Source: Clostridia bacterium (GTDB lineage: Bacteria > Bacillota > Clostridia > Oscillospirales > CAG-272). From it: a DNA stretch of 64,000 bases. The position numbers and the translations under genes were made by a program. Under the pieces are notes generated by a model. That model did not search any database, was not told where the DNA came from, and saw only the letters and a list, made by a program, of their open reading frames with translations. Numbering within the stretch: the first letter of the stretch is position 1; the number at the start of each line of letters is the position of its first letter. Below, piece by piece: positions 9,068 through 18,412 of this stretch. The stretch is from the NCBI GenBank assembly GCA_017462485.1, contig JAFTRA010000017.1, positions 62,001-126,000 on the forward strand. Reading direction: 5' to 3'.

Positions 9068-12000
9068 TTACTTTAAAACCACGTTTGATTCGCCAAATAT
9101 AGATTTAAGCCTTGATATTACACTATCATGGTCAGCATTTACAGTTACGTTTTTAATAGCTATATATTTTTTGCTCGCTGCGTCGAATATGACCACGGGA
9201 GTTTTTCCCGGATTGAGATTTGCTATCCTGTATATCGGAAGTATTCGGGACTCGTCAAACGAGTCGAGTTTTATATAGAGTCGCTTTTGAGGTTGCGCTG
9301 CTGATTCATTTTTGGCAGCCTTTGCCGTCTCTGCTTCGTATCTTGAGTTACTCATAAGAGGCGTGAGTCTTGAGAGGATAATTTTAGAGGCTTCGCCTTC
9401 CTCCTCGGATATACGTCCCTCGATTATAACAGCATTCTCCTCGGTAAGCTCAGAGGATACCTTGGCGTATTGCTTTGCGAATACTATAACCTCAATCTCG
9501 CCAATTCTATCTTCAAGCGTTATAAACGCCATTACGTCACCATTTTTGAGAGTTTTTGTCTTTTTTGCCGTAATTATACCGGCAATTCTTACAGAGGCCG
9601 AATCACTGTATTTTTCTTTGTTTTCGGAAACCTCTTCAACCGACGCTTCGACTATATCGGCAATACTATCGGTCTCAAGCGAGGCAATATGCTTCGTATA
9701 ATCATCTATCATATGCCCCGAGAAATACATCCCCGAGCTTTCCTTTTCAAGAAGCAAAAGCTCTTTCAAAGAATATTCCTCGATTTCGGGATATGAGTAA
9801 TTTGACTTTTGCGCTGAAGCACCTCCAAATACCATTGAAAACATATCCATTTGACCTGATATGTTATTTCTCTTCTTTCCCTGCTCTGACTCAAGAATAT
9901 TCTCGTAAGAGGCTAGAAGCGCACTCCTCGGTACACCGAGAGAATCAAAAACACCGCACTTTATAAATGATTCAAGCGTGCGTTTGTTGATATCACTGTC
10001 CGCAAGCCTTGAAACGAACTCGTCAAAGCTCTTGTATTTTCCACGGTTTCGCTCTCTTACGACGGCTTCCGTAAAGTTTCTTCCTACGTTTTTGATAGCA
10101 AGAAGTCCGAAACGGATTGAATTTTCGGATACGGAAAAATCGGATTCGCTCAAATTTATATCAGGCGGTAAAACCTTTACTCCAAGCTTTGCCGCATCCG
10201 CTATATAAGAGCGAAGCTTTGCGGAGCTGTCAAGCACGCTCGTCATAAGAGCTGCAAAATATTCTGCGGGATAATGAGCTTTCAGATATGCCGTTCTGTA
10301 TGAAATTATTCCATAAGCGGTAGCGTGGCTCTTATTGAATGCATACTTTGCGAAGCCAACCATATCGTCGAATATCTCATCGGCGGCAGCTTCTGATATG
10401 CCGTTATTTCTGCAACCCTCAACAAAGCTGTCACGTTCAGCCTTCATAGCCTCGGTTTTCTTCTTTGACATAGCACGGCGTACAATATCGGCTCTGGCAT
10501 ATGAATATCCTGCAAGAAGCCTGCATATCTGCATTACCTGCTCCTGATAAACGATGCAGCCGTACGTGACGTCAAGAATCTCTTCAAGCTCGGGAGTTCT
10601 GTAACTGATTTTCTCCTCACCGTGCTTTCTTGCTATAAAGGAATCTATGGAATCCATAGGACCCGGTCGGTAGAGGGCTATAACAGCTATAACGTCCTCG
10701 AGCGTTGACGGCATCAGCTTTGAGAGAACCTGTTTCATTCCGCCGGATTCCAGCTGAAATACGCCATCTGTTTTCGCATCGCAAAGTAGTGCAAAGGTTT
10801 TCTTATCGTCAAGAGGAATTTTAGATATATCAAAATCCCTATTTTTCTTTCTTATTTCAAGCTCGGCATTATGAATTACCGTAATGTAACGAAGTCCGAG
10901 AAAATCAAACTTAACCAGTCCGAGTCTTGCATCGGTATTCATATCAAATTGGGTAACAATACCCGTTCCACTATACGAAAGCGGAACGTATTCATACGTC
11001 GGCTTTTCGGTTATAACGACACCTGCCGCATGCGTTGACGCGTGCCTGGGCATACCCTCAAGGCTTTTGCTTATGTTTATAAGCCGCCTTACGTCAGAAT
11101 CTGTTTCGTAAAGCTCTTTAAGCTCTCTTGAACGCAATGCCTGCTCGATTGTTATATTCATTTCTCTTGGAATGAATTTAGCAACGGTATCGACTCTTGC
11201 GTAAGGCATACCGAGAGCTCGTCCAACGTCACGAACGGCAGCCCTTGCGGCAAGCGTACCGAAGGTTGTTATCTGCGCAACCTTATCGTCGCCGTATTTT
11301 CTCTTGACGTAATCTATAACCTCTTCTCTTCTGTTATAGCAAAAGTCGATATCAAAGTCGGGCATAGAAACTCGTTCGGGATTTAAAAAGCGCTCGAAAA
11401 GCAAATCAAAGGCAATAGGGTCAACGTCGGTAATACCGACGCAAAATGCGACAAGGCTTCCCGCTCCCGAGCCTCTTCCCGGACCGACGGGGATATCATT
11501 TCTTTTAGCATATGCCACGAAATCCGCAACTATCAGATAGTATGCGTTAAAGCCCATATTATCAATTACGGAAAGCTCGTATTCCATGCGCTCGAGATAT
11601 TCGTCTTTTGCGTGCTTTGAAAAATCGAATCTTCCCCGTATTTCGTGCATATCAAAGCCTTGGTATGCAAGCGCTCTTAAGGTTTCTTTGTGATTTTTGC
11701 CGTCCTCCGCTTTAAAGTCGGGAAGATGCAATTTATCAAATTCAAAGTCAAAATTGCATTTATCGGCTATCTTTCCGCTGTTTTCGATTGCGTTTTCATA
11801 GCCGCCGAAAAGTTCACGCATTTCCTTTTCGGTCTTGAAATAATACTCATTGGTATCAAAACCAAACGGTCTGCCGTCGGTAATACAGTTGTTTGTCTGT
11901 ATGCAAAGAAGTGTTGCTTGCGTATCCGCATCCGTTCTTTCAATGTAATGAACGTCATTAGTCGCAACCATAGGAATACCGCATTTTGCGCTGAGCATCT

Positions 12001-12568
12001 TAATTCCAAAGGCAACCTTGCGCTCGTCGTCGATTCCGTGATTCTGAATCTCGAGATAGAAATCCTCTCCAAATATTTCTTTCATCTCAAGAGCATACTT
12101 TTCAGCCTCGGGCATACTTCCCGCAAGTATAAGCTGCGGGATTTTTCCCGCAAGGCAGGCGGAAAGCGCAATAAGCCCCTCGTGGTGATTTCTGATAAGC
12201 TCCATATCAATTCTCGGCTTCATATAAAAACCGTTGACGTAGCTTTCCGAAACCATATAGCAGAGGTTTTTATAGCCGATTTCGTTTTTGCAAAGTAAAA
12301 TCAAATGATTTCCCGATGAATCCGCTTTTCCATCTTTTAAGTGACGGCTTCTTTGCGCCACGTAAACCTCGCAGCCTATTATAGGCTTTAGTCCACGCTT
12401 CTTCATAGCATCGTAAAACTCAACCGCTCCATACATAACGCCGTGGTCAGTTATAGCTACCGCCCTTTGACCGTCCGCTATCGCCTTATCGGCAATTTGG
12501 TCTATTCTCGCTGCGCCGTCAAGTAAGCTGTATTCGGTGTGAAGATGAAGATGAACGAAATCGCTCAT
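9068..12568 (-). CDS. dnaE: DNA polymerase III alpha subunit, DnaE type
   Basis: Replicative polymerase of 1166 residues. The N-terminal PHP domain starts HLHLHTEYSLLDG (metal-ligand histidines 8 and 10). The palm holds the catalytic aspartates in PDFDIDF near residue 400. Finger domain, helix-hairpin-helix and a C-terminal OB fold (RIAGIITAKKTKTLKNGD) follow in the DnaE1 order. There is no inserted 3'-5' exonuclease, so this is not PolC; Clostridia usually have both. It is the last gene of the nusB-dnaE run and is preceded by GGAGG eight bases from ATG. Confidence 0.97.
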   Translation of the reverse strand: MSDFVHLHLHTEYSLLDGAARIDQIADKAIADGQRAVAITDHGVMYGAVEFYDAMKKRGLKPIIGCEVYVAQRSRHLKDGKADSSGNHLILLCKNEIGYKNLCYMVSESYVNGFYMKPRIDMELIRNHHEGLIALSACLAGKIPQLILAGSMPEAEKYALEMKEIFGEDFYLEIQNHGIDDERKVAFGIKMLSAKCGIPMVATNDVHYIERTDADTQATLLCIQTNNCITDGRPFGFDTNEYYFKTEKEMRELFGGYENAIENSGKIADKCNFDFEFDKLHLPDFKAEDGKNHKETLRALAYQGFDMHEIRGRFDFSKHAKDEYLERMEYELSVIDNMGFNAYYLIVADFVAYAKRNDIPVGPGRGSGAGSLVAFCVGITDVDPIAFDLLFERFLNPERVSMPDFDIDFCYNRREEVIDYVKRKYGDDKVAQITTFGTLAARAAVRDVGRALGMPYARVDTVAKFIPREMNITIEQALRSRELKELYETDSDVRRLINISKSLEGMPRHASTHAAGVVITEKPTYEYVPLSYSGTGIVTQFDMNTDARLGLVKFDFLGLRYITVIHNAELEIRKKNRDFDISKIPLDDKKTFALLCDAKTDGVFQLESGGMKQVLSKLMPSTLEDVIAVIALYRPGPMDSIDSFIARKHGEEKISYRTPELEEILDVTYGCIVYQEQVMQICRLLAGYSYARADIVRRAMSKKKTEAMKAERDSFVEGCRNNGISEAAADEIFDDMVGFAKYAFNKSHATAYGIISYRTAYLKAHYPAEYFAALMTSVLDSSAKLRSYIADAAKLGVKVLPPDINLSESDFSVSENSIRFGLLAIKNVGRNFTEAVVRERNRGKYKSFDEFVSRLADSDINKRTLESFIKCGVFDSLGVPRSALLASYENILESEQGKKRNNISGQMDMFSMVFGGASAQKSNYSYPEIEEYSLKELLLLEKESSGMYFSGHMIDDYTKHIASLETDSIADIVEASVEEVSENKEKYSDSASVRIAGIITAKKTKTLKNGDVMAFITLEDRIGEIEVIVFAKQYAKVSSELTEENAVIIEGRISEEEGEASKIILSRLTPLMSNSRYEAETAKAAKNESAAQPQKRLYIKLDSFDESRILPIYRIANLNPGKTPVVIFDAASKKYIAIKNVTVNADHDSVISRLKSIFGESNVVLK

Positions 12569-12586
12569 AATAAAAACCTCCTCTCT

Positions 12587-13474
12587 TTAAAGATTGTATT
12601 TTATCGCAAGCTCTGTACCGAGCTTCATAATTTTTTGCATTCTGTGAGTAATACCCGATTTTGAAATCGGTGGGATTGAGCATCTGGCAAGCTGCGAGAG
12701 CGACATATCGGGATTTTCAAGACGCAGTCTTGCGGTATCGTGAAGCTCCTCGGGTAAAAGTCCTATAAGATTGTTTTCGGTCAGCTTCTTTATGAGCTGA
12801 TATTGAGGGTTTGCCGCATTGACAGCCTTTGAAATGTTGACCGTGTCAAAGTTACGCAGTCTGTTCGCATTGTTCAAAAATTCGTTTGCAATTTTTATAT
12901 TCATAAACGTGTAGGCAGTATCGTTAAGCTCAGCGCCTACAAAGAAGTCCTCGATAACCGAGCTGTTTTTCGTATATAATATACGCTCTGTCTTTCTCTC
13001 GTTAATCTTTAAATCGAGTCCAAGCTCTTCAAAACATTCGAGAAACGCTTCAATTCTATTTCCTAAAGAAAATTCAAGGCAGAATTGTTTGTTTGGATCA
13101 GAAACGCGTCCCGAAGCCAAGAATACTCCACGTAAAAACGCCCCCTGACACGCCGTGCATTTCGATGCAAAGGAAAGAGAATTTTCGGATATTTCTTCGA
13201 TATATCTTTTTGCCGCTTTACTGTCAAAGACAATACGCTTTCCTCTTCCGCCTTTTGGTAAAGATTCTATTTCGGCATCTTTTCCATAAAACTCTTTTAT
13301 GAGTGTAAGGACTAAATCTATCGTATTCTTCTTTTCAAAATTTATATAAACATATTTATCGTTTGCTACATACCCCTTAGCCGCAAGTATACCCTGAAGT
13401 AAGGCTCTTCTGCAGCAGGAGCTTTTATAAGGTGAATTGATTACCGTATCTTTTACGTCAGAAGAAAAGGACAT
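12587..13474 (-). CDS. whiA: Transcription factor / division regulator WhiA
   Basis: A 295-residue WhiA protein: an N-terminal catalytically dead LAGLIDADG homing-endonuclease-like domain (GILAAKGYV and GVFLASGRVSDP stretches) and a C-terminal helix-turn-helix domain (MSLSQLARC, followed by SGITHRMQKIMKL). It controls sporulation septation in actinomycetes and affects cell division and chromosome segregation in B. subtilis. In many Bacillota rapZ and yvcK sit between murB and whiA; both are missing here. Confidence 0.95.
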   Translation of the reverse strand: MSFSSDVKDTVINSPYKSSCCRRALLQGILAAKGYVANDKYVYINFEKKNTIDLVLTLIKEFYGKDAEIESLPKGGRGKRIVFDSKAAKRYIEEISENSLSFASKCTACQGAFLRGVFLASGRVSDPNKQFCLEFSLGNRIEAFLECFEELGLDLKINERKTERILYTKNSSVIEDFFVGAELNDTAYTFMNIKIANEFLNNANRLRNFDTVNISKAVNAANPQYQLIKKLTENNLIGLLPEELHDTARLRLENPDMSLSQLARCSIPPISKSGITHRMQKIMKLGTELAIKYNL

Positions 13475-13505
13475 TTCGTTTCCTCTCTTAAATTTATACT
13501 AACAA

Positions 13506-14396
13506 TTAAATTACGTACTCCGCTTCTCTTGCAAGGCGGATACCGTTTTTCTCAAATATCACGTTTTCAATTTTTGATGCAAGGTTGTCTATATCGCTTG
13601 ACGTAGCGCTACCGTTATTGACTATAAAGCCTGCGTGCTTTTGTGAAACCGCAGCTCCGCCAATGCTCACGCCACGAAGTCCGGCTTCGTCAATAAGCTT
13701 TGCCGGTATAACCCCGGGCGTACGCTTGAAAAAGCTTCCGAGACTAGCCTCGCTCGGTTGAGATTCCCTGCGTTTTACTACAGATTTTTTAAATCCTTCG
13801 TTGATTTCATCTCTTGGTAAGAATTTGCCCTTGAGTCTTCCCGAAAGTAAAATTAAGTTTTCGCTTTGCAAAAGTGATTCTCTGTAAGCAAATCTTAAAT
13901 TTTCAGAAGAAATACTCGTTAACGAACAATCGTCGGTATTCAAAAAAATTCCGTCGGTAAAAACGTTCGAAATATCTTTCCCAAATGCGCCGGCATTGTT
14001 TCTTACAGCGCCCCCAAGAGTTCCCGGAATGCCGAAAAGCTCCGACGCAAGCTCGATTTCATTATCTCTTGCAAAGCGCAGAATCGAGGAAAGAGGCGCT
14101 CCGGCGGAAGCTGTGACGTATAAACCGTCAATCTTTACGTCAAATAGACGCCTTGTGCAAATTATTCCGCCGCAGTAACCAAAATCCCTAAAAAAAGTAT
14201 TGGTACATCCGCCGATAATTTTGAATTTATCGAAATACGCCTGACAGGCTTTAACAGCATAAATCATTTTTTCAAAATTATCGGGATATATGATTATTTT
14301 TGCTACGCCACCGGCTCTTATAGAGCTGATTTTTGAGGTGCTTACGTTTTCTTTATAGGATATCTTGTGTAAATCAAGAAGCTCGGTGAAATTCAA
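13506..14396 (-). CDS. murB: UDP-N-acetylenolpyruvoylglucosamine reductase MurB
   Basis: Reduces UDP-GlcNAc-enolpyruvate to UDP-MurNAc with NADPH, the second committed step of peptidoglycan synthesis. FAD-binding features are the segment GTLGGAVRNNAGAFG and, further on, SLGSFFKR, which holds the catalytic serine of type II MurB; the acidic catalytic residue is in EAEYVI at the very end. The 296-residue frame opens with TTG (AGAGGT about nine bases upstream), with no nearby ATG that keeps the conserved N-terminus. It lies 14 bases downstream of recN. Confidence 0.95.
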   Translation of the reverse strand: MNFTELLDLHKISYKENVSTSKISSIRAGGVAKIIIYPDNFEKMIYAVKACQAYFDKFKIIGGCTNTFFRDFGYCGGIICTRRLFDVKIDGLYVTASAGAPLSSILRFARDNEIELASELFGIPGTLGGAVRNNAGAFGKDISNVFTDGIFLNTDDCSLTSISSENLRFAYRESLLQSENLILLSGRLKGKFLPRDEINEGFKKSVVKRRESQPSEASLGSFFKRTPGVIPAKLIDEAGLRGVSIGGAAVSQKHAGFIVNNGSATSSDIDNLASKIENVIFEKNGIRLAREAEYVI

Positions 14397-14410
14397 ATTT
14401 ATAAAACCTC

Positions 14411-16111
14411 TTACTTGTTTTTATAAATTTCTCTTTCCTTTAGCATATCTACTGCAGCCGCGCGCTGTGATTCGGTGACGTTTATACCACCGAGTATTCT
14501 GGAGAGCTCCGCAATTCTTCCGTCATCGTCAAGTAGCTTAACCGCAGTTTCGGTAACACCGTTTTTATCCGATTTACTTATAAGATAGTGCGAATCGGAA
14601 AGCGATGCTATCTGTGCGCTATGCGTTACCGAGAAAAGCTGCGTGCTTTTTGCGAGTGACTGCATTTTTATTCCTATTTTCCTTGCTGTTTTGCCCGAAA
14701 CACCGGCATCAATTTCATCAAAAACAATGGTCATAACACCGTCTTTATCGGCAATAACGCTCTTAAGTGCGAGCATAATTCTTGCAAGCTCACCGCCTGA
14801 CGCTATCTTTGAAATCGGCTTTGCGTCCATTCCTTTGTTTGCGCTTATGAGGAACTCCACGCTGTCAAATCCGTATTTTGAAAGCTTTTTTCTTCCAACC
14901 TCTGCGTTTTCTTTAAGAGAAATCAAGAAAACGACCTTTGGCATATCAAGAAATTCAAGTGTTTCGCAAACGAGGCGTTCAAGCTCCTTTGCGGAGCGGA
15001 CACGTCTTTCGTGAAGCCTATCTGCCACTTCCAAGGCCTCTTTGTAAACTTTTTCGCTTCGTTCGGTGAGGCTGTTTAAAATATCTTCAGAATTCTTGTA
15101 TTTTTCAAGCTCGGCAAAGGATTTTTCTCTGAAATTCAGTACGTCTTTTATAGTGAGACCGTATTTTCTCTTTATCTTAGAAATTTTATCGAGTCTTGAC
15201 TCAATAATGTTAAGTTTTTCTGTCGGATCGTCATCAGCATCCTCGATAACGGCATATACCTCTTCGGCAATATCATCTACCTGATAAAGAATATCACGAA
15301 GTCTTTCCGAATATTCCGAAAACTCGGGGAGAACGTCAGAGAGCGACGAAAGCGCCGCCGACGTCTTATCAAGCAAAAACGAAACGCTTCCCTTTTCGCT
15401 TCCCTTAAGTGCTTTATAAGCGAAGCCCGATTGCTTCATTATACGCTCGCTGCTTTTAATCTTGACTTTCTTATCAACAAGCTCTTCCTCTTCGCCTTCG
15501 TAGAGCTTCATATCATCAATATCTTTTATTTGATATTCAAGGATTTCCGTATAGCGTATGCGCTCTTGCTCAAGATTAGAAATCTCTCGGATTTCCTTTT
15601 GAATACTCTCATACTGCTCGTAAAGGGTGGTATATTCTTCTAAAAGCTCGCCGTTACCTACGAACATATCGAGTATAGGTAGGTGATTTTCAGGCGACGT
15701 AAGAGCGTAAGTATCGCTTTGACCGTGGATATTGACGAGCATGCCCGAAACGGATTTGAGAACCGAAAGGCTTACGGATCTGCCGTTAATTTTAACCTGC
15801 GATTTACCGTCACGGGAAACACTTCTCTGGATAAGAACGCATCCGTCATCATCAGGCATAACGCCTGCATCCGAAAAAGCAGCCAGAGCCGCATTCGAAA
15901 GAGATGAAAAAAGACCGCTGACCATAGCGCTGCTCTCACCCTTGCGAATAATGTCTTTCTCAATCTTCTTACCAAGAAGCAAGCCTATACTGTCAATAAT
16001 GATAGATTTACCTGCGCCCGTCTCACCGGTAAGCACCGAAAAGCCGTCGTTAAAATCAACGTCAATGGATTTTACAACAGCAATATTTTCAATATGAAGC
16101 GAATTAAGCAT
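14411..16111 (-). CDS. recN: DNA repair protein RecN
   Basis: SMC-like ATPase acting early in double-strand break repair. The 566 residues have Walker A GETGAGKS near the N-terminus, a Q-loop and a coiled coil of moderate length interrupted near the middle, then the signature SGGELARIMLALK and Walker B IVFDEIDAG near the C-terminus. Preceded by GGAGA. The argR-recN adjacency is widely conserved in Bacillota and Actinobacteria. Confidence 0.97.
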   Translation of the reverse strand: MLNSLHIENIAVVKSIDVDFNDGFSVLTGETGAGKSIIIDSIGLLLGKKIEKDIIRKGESSAMVSGLFSSLSNAALAAFSDAGVMPDDDGCVLIQRSVSRDGKSQVKINGRSVSLSVLKSVSGMLVNIHGQSDTYALTSPENHLPILDMFVGNGELLEEYTTLYEQYESIQKEIREISNLEQERIRYTEILEYQIKDIDDMKLYEGEEEELVDKKVKIKSSERIMKQSGFAYKALKGSEKGSVSFLLDKTSAALSSLSDVLPEFSEYSERLRDILYQVDDIAEEVYAVIEDADDDPTEKLNIIESRLDKISKIKRKYGLTIKDVLNFREKSFAELEKYKNSEDILNSLTERSEKVYKEALEVADRLHERRVRSAKELERLVCETLEFLDMPKVVFLISLKENAEVGRKKLSKYGFDSVEFLISANKGMDAKPISKIASGGELARIMLALKSVIADKDGVMTIVFDEIDAGVSGKTARKIGIKMQSLAKSTQLFSVTHSAQIASLSDSHYLISKSDKNGVTETAVKLLDDDGRIAELSRILGGINVTESQRAAAVDMLKEREIYKNK

Positions 16112-16127
16112 TTTTATCTCCGATAAA

Positions 16128-16583
16128 TTAATCCATCTTAAATGCGGTTTTGAGATTGATTTCCATAGCTCTCGCTACGTCATCGTCGTGAGTAACGATA
16201 AGCACGGTATCGTCGCCCGCAACCGAGCCAACGATATCATCGTGGTTTAAGGAATCAACGCAAACAGCGATAGCGTTTGCCATACCGGAAAGCGTTTTTA
16301 CGACTACAATGTTTTTTGCGGCTTCAATTCTTAAAACCGCTTCCGTGAGAGCGGAATTCATGACCGTTCTGTTATTCTCGCGGCGAACGTCTGGAACTAT
16401 GTATTTGTACGTGCCGGCAGCGGTTACCGCTTTTACAAGCTTAAGCTGGTTAATATCTCTTGAAATCGTAGTCTGAGTGACCGAATAACCTGCTTCCTTA
16501 AGCTTAACGATCAACGCTTCCTGGGTATCGATGTCATAGTTTTCGATAATTTCAATAATTTTTTGCTGTCTTGCGTTTTTCAT
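16128..16583 (-). CDS. argR: Arginine repressor ArgR
   Basis: Hexameric arginine-dependent regulator. The N-terminal winged helix contains TQEALIVKLKEAGYSVTQ and TTISRDI, the DNA-recognition segment. The C-terminal domain has the arginine-binding GSVAGDDTVLI loop with its pair of aspartates. Length (151) is standard. The start overlaps the nadK stop by four bases, implying translational coupling. In B. subtilis this regulator (AhrC) is likewise next to recN and tlyA. Confidence 0.95.
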   Translation of the reverse strand: MKNARQQKIIEIIENYDIDTQEALIVKLKEAGYSVTQTTISRDINQLKLVKAVTAAGTYKYIVPDVRRENNRTVMNSALTEAVLRIEAAKNIVVVKTLSGMANAIAVCVDSLNHDDIVGSVAGDDTVLIVTHDDDVARAMEINLKTAFKMD

Positions 16584-17431
16584 ATTATATCCTCCAAAAT
16601 TTGCATTTTGTTAAATAGATTTGAGAACATATTGTTGTCCTTGAAGGTTAGAACCTTGAGTGTCTTTTCAGAAGATTTTATTACGCACTCCTCACCTGAG
16701 GGTATTTTCAGAGAAAACCTTCCGTCAAGAGCGAGATTCAGTGCTTTAGCCGACTTGTTCTTTAATTTTATTTCCTCGCCCTTTGCGAAAACTATTGAGC
16801 GGTTAAAGAACGAGTGAGGCGCTATCGGTGTAACTATTATCGAGTGCGCCTCGTGCGATACGATGGGACCGCCTGCCGACAATGAATAAGCCGTAGAGCC
16901 CTGCGGAGTAGCAAAAACCACACCGTCCGCGCGATATCTGACACCGCCCTCTTTGCTTAAGATAACGAAATCGGATATTCCGAGGTATTCCTCGTGCGAT
17001 ACTACCACGTCGTTTACCGCAATCCTATCAATATTTTTGACTTCTCCGTTTTCTGTGTAAGCCGCCGAGAGAAGCATTTTTTCATTTACCTTGTATTCAC
17101 CCGAAAAAATCCTTTTTATGACGGATAAATTATCGGGCTCTATTTCACTGAGATATCCAACCTTACCAAGATTCACACCTATTATAGGAACGTTTAAGGA
17201 TATTGCGTAATGAGAAGCTTCAATGAACGAGCCGTCACCCCCTATAACGATAACCAGCTCGGTATTTTCATCTGCGTCATCGACGTACCGAAGAAATTCT
17301 ATTTTTGAATCTTCATAGCGTTTATTCATCGAAACCGAAGCTCCGCTTTCTAAAAGAAGCGAAACAAGATTTCTTGTAACTTTGTAGTGCAAATCTTTTT
17401 TTGGATTAGGAACGATAAATACGTTTTTCAT
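16580..17431 (-). CDS. nadK: NAD kinase
   Basis: Phosphorylates NAD to NADP. The 283 residues show GGDGSFIEA (NAD kinase P-loop), NLGKVGYLSE, and the conserved block DGVVFATPQGSTAYSLSAGGP. Start ATG follows GGAGA. Lies 17 bases from tlyA and overlaps argR, in the conserved tlyA-nadK-argR-recN order. Confidence 0.96.
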   Translation of the reverse strand: MKNVFIVPNPKKDLHYKVTRNLVSLLLESGASVSMNKRYEDSKIEFLRYVDDADENTELVIVIGGDGSFIEASHYAISLNVPIIGVNLGKVGYLSEIEPDNLSVIKRIFSGEYKVNEKMLLSAAYTENGEVKNIDRIAVNDVVVSHEEYLGISDFVILSKEGGVRYRADGVVFATPQGSTAYSLSAGGPIVSHEAHSIIVTPIAPHSFFNRSIVFAKGEEIKLKNKSAKALNLALDGRFSLKIPSGEECVIKSSEKTLKVLTFKDNNMFSNLFNKMQILEDII

Positions 17432-17448
17432 ATTTACATTCTCCGTTT

Positions 17449-18177
17449 TTATTTCTTCTTAAAATGAGCAAGATATTCGACGTTTCCGTCGCCACCTATA
17501 ACGGGTGATACCATACTCGATATAAATTCAAAGCCAATGCCCTTTGCGTATTCTATAACCGACAGAACCGCCTTTTCTCTTATCTTTTCGTTTTTGACTA
17601 TGCCACCCTTGCCGATATTGCTCTTTCCTACCTCGAATTGCGGCTTGATTAAGCATACAAAATCGGAATTTTCAGCAAGGCAGTTATATATTGGCAGCAT
17701 TATATATGTTGCCGAAATAAAGGAAACGTCCATAACCGCAAAATTCGGTACGTACTCAAAATCGCCCCTCTTCATATATCTTGCGTTGAAGTTTTCCATA
17801 GAGGTTACCCTTTTATCCTCGCGCAAGGTCTTCGAAAGCTGCAAAGTACCCGAATCAACCGCTATAACGTGCTTCGCTCCGCGCTGAAGCAAACAATCGG
17901 TAAATCCGCCGCTTGACGCGCCTATATCAATAGCAAGAGAATCCTTGGGCGAGAGCGAAAACTCATCTAATGCGGCTTCAAGCTTAAGTCCGCCGCGGCT
18001 GACGTATTTTTTAGAGCTCTTATCAACCTCTACGCCAGACACGTTTTCCTCAACCGAAAACGACGGCTTGGTTATAACCTTACCGTTTACAGTCACAGCG
18101 CCCTCTTCAATAAAGTTCTTCGCCTCTGTTCTGCTTGAGGCAAGCCCCGACGTGCATAAATAAACGTCAAGCCTCAT
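17449..18177 (-). CDS. tlyA: TlyA family rRNA 2'-O-methyltransferase
   Basis: Two-domain protein: N-terminal S4 RNA-binding domain (residues 1-60, MRLDVYLCTSGLASSRTEAK) and an FtsJ-type Rossmann methyltransferase with the SAM-binding motif AIDIGASSGGFTDCLLQRGA. Mycobacterial TlyA 2'-O-methylates C1409 (16S) and C1920 (23S); members of the shorter type modify only the 23S site. Which type applies here cannot be told by eye. Its start overlaps xseB by 11 bases. Confidence 0.93.
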   Translation of the reverse strand: MRLDVYLCTSGLASSRTEAKNFIEEGAVTVNGKVITKPSFSVEENVSGVEVDKSSKKYVSRGGLKLEAALDEFSLSPKDSLAIDIGASSGGFTDCLLQRGAKHVIAVDSGTLQLSKTLREDKRVTSMENFNARYMKRGDFEYVPNFAVMDVSFISATYIMLPIYNCLAENSDFVCLIKPQFEVGKSNIGKGGIVKNEKIREKAVLSVIEYAKGIGFEFISSMVSPVIGGDGNVEYLAHFKKK

Positions 18178-18412
18178 CGTTGGATTCGTTAACGAACGGC
18201 ATATCGGTAATGCTGCCGTCCTCTCCCTCTGTAAGAATTTTCACCTTGTGCTTGGCGCTTGATAGCTTCTCTTCGCAAAGCTTTATAAGTCCTACGGCTT
18301 CCTCAAACTCCGATATTGATTCGTCAAGCGTAAGCGAGCCACTTTCAAGCTTTGCAACTATATCCTCGAGCTTCGTTATTGCTCCCTCAAAATTCAAACC
18401 GTTATTTTTCAT
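18167..18412 (-). CDS. xseB: Exodeoxyribonuclease VII small subunit
   Basis: Small helical subunit that binds XseA and completes exonuclease VII, a single-strand nuclease. The 81 residues show the family motif ITKLEDIVAKLESGSLTLDE and EFEEAVGL. A TTG two codons further upstream (18418) is possible, but the ATG at 18412 has AAAGGA at nine bases and is preferred. The start lies inside the end of xseA. Confidence 0.93.
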   Translation of the reverse strand: MKNNGLNFEGAITKLEDIVAKLESGSLTLDESISEFEEAVGLIKLCEEKLSSAKHKVKILTEGEDGSITDMPFVNESNDEA

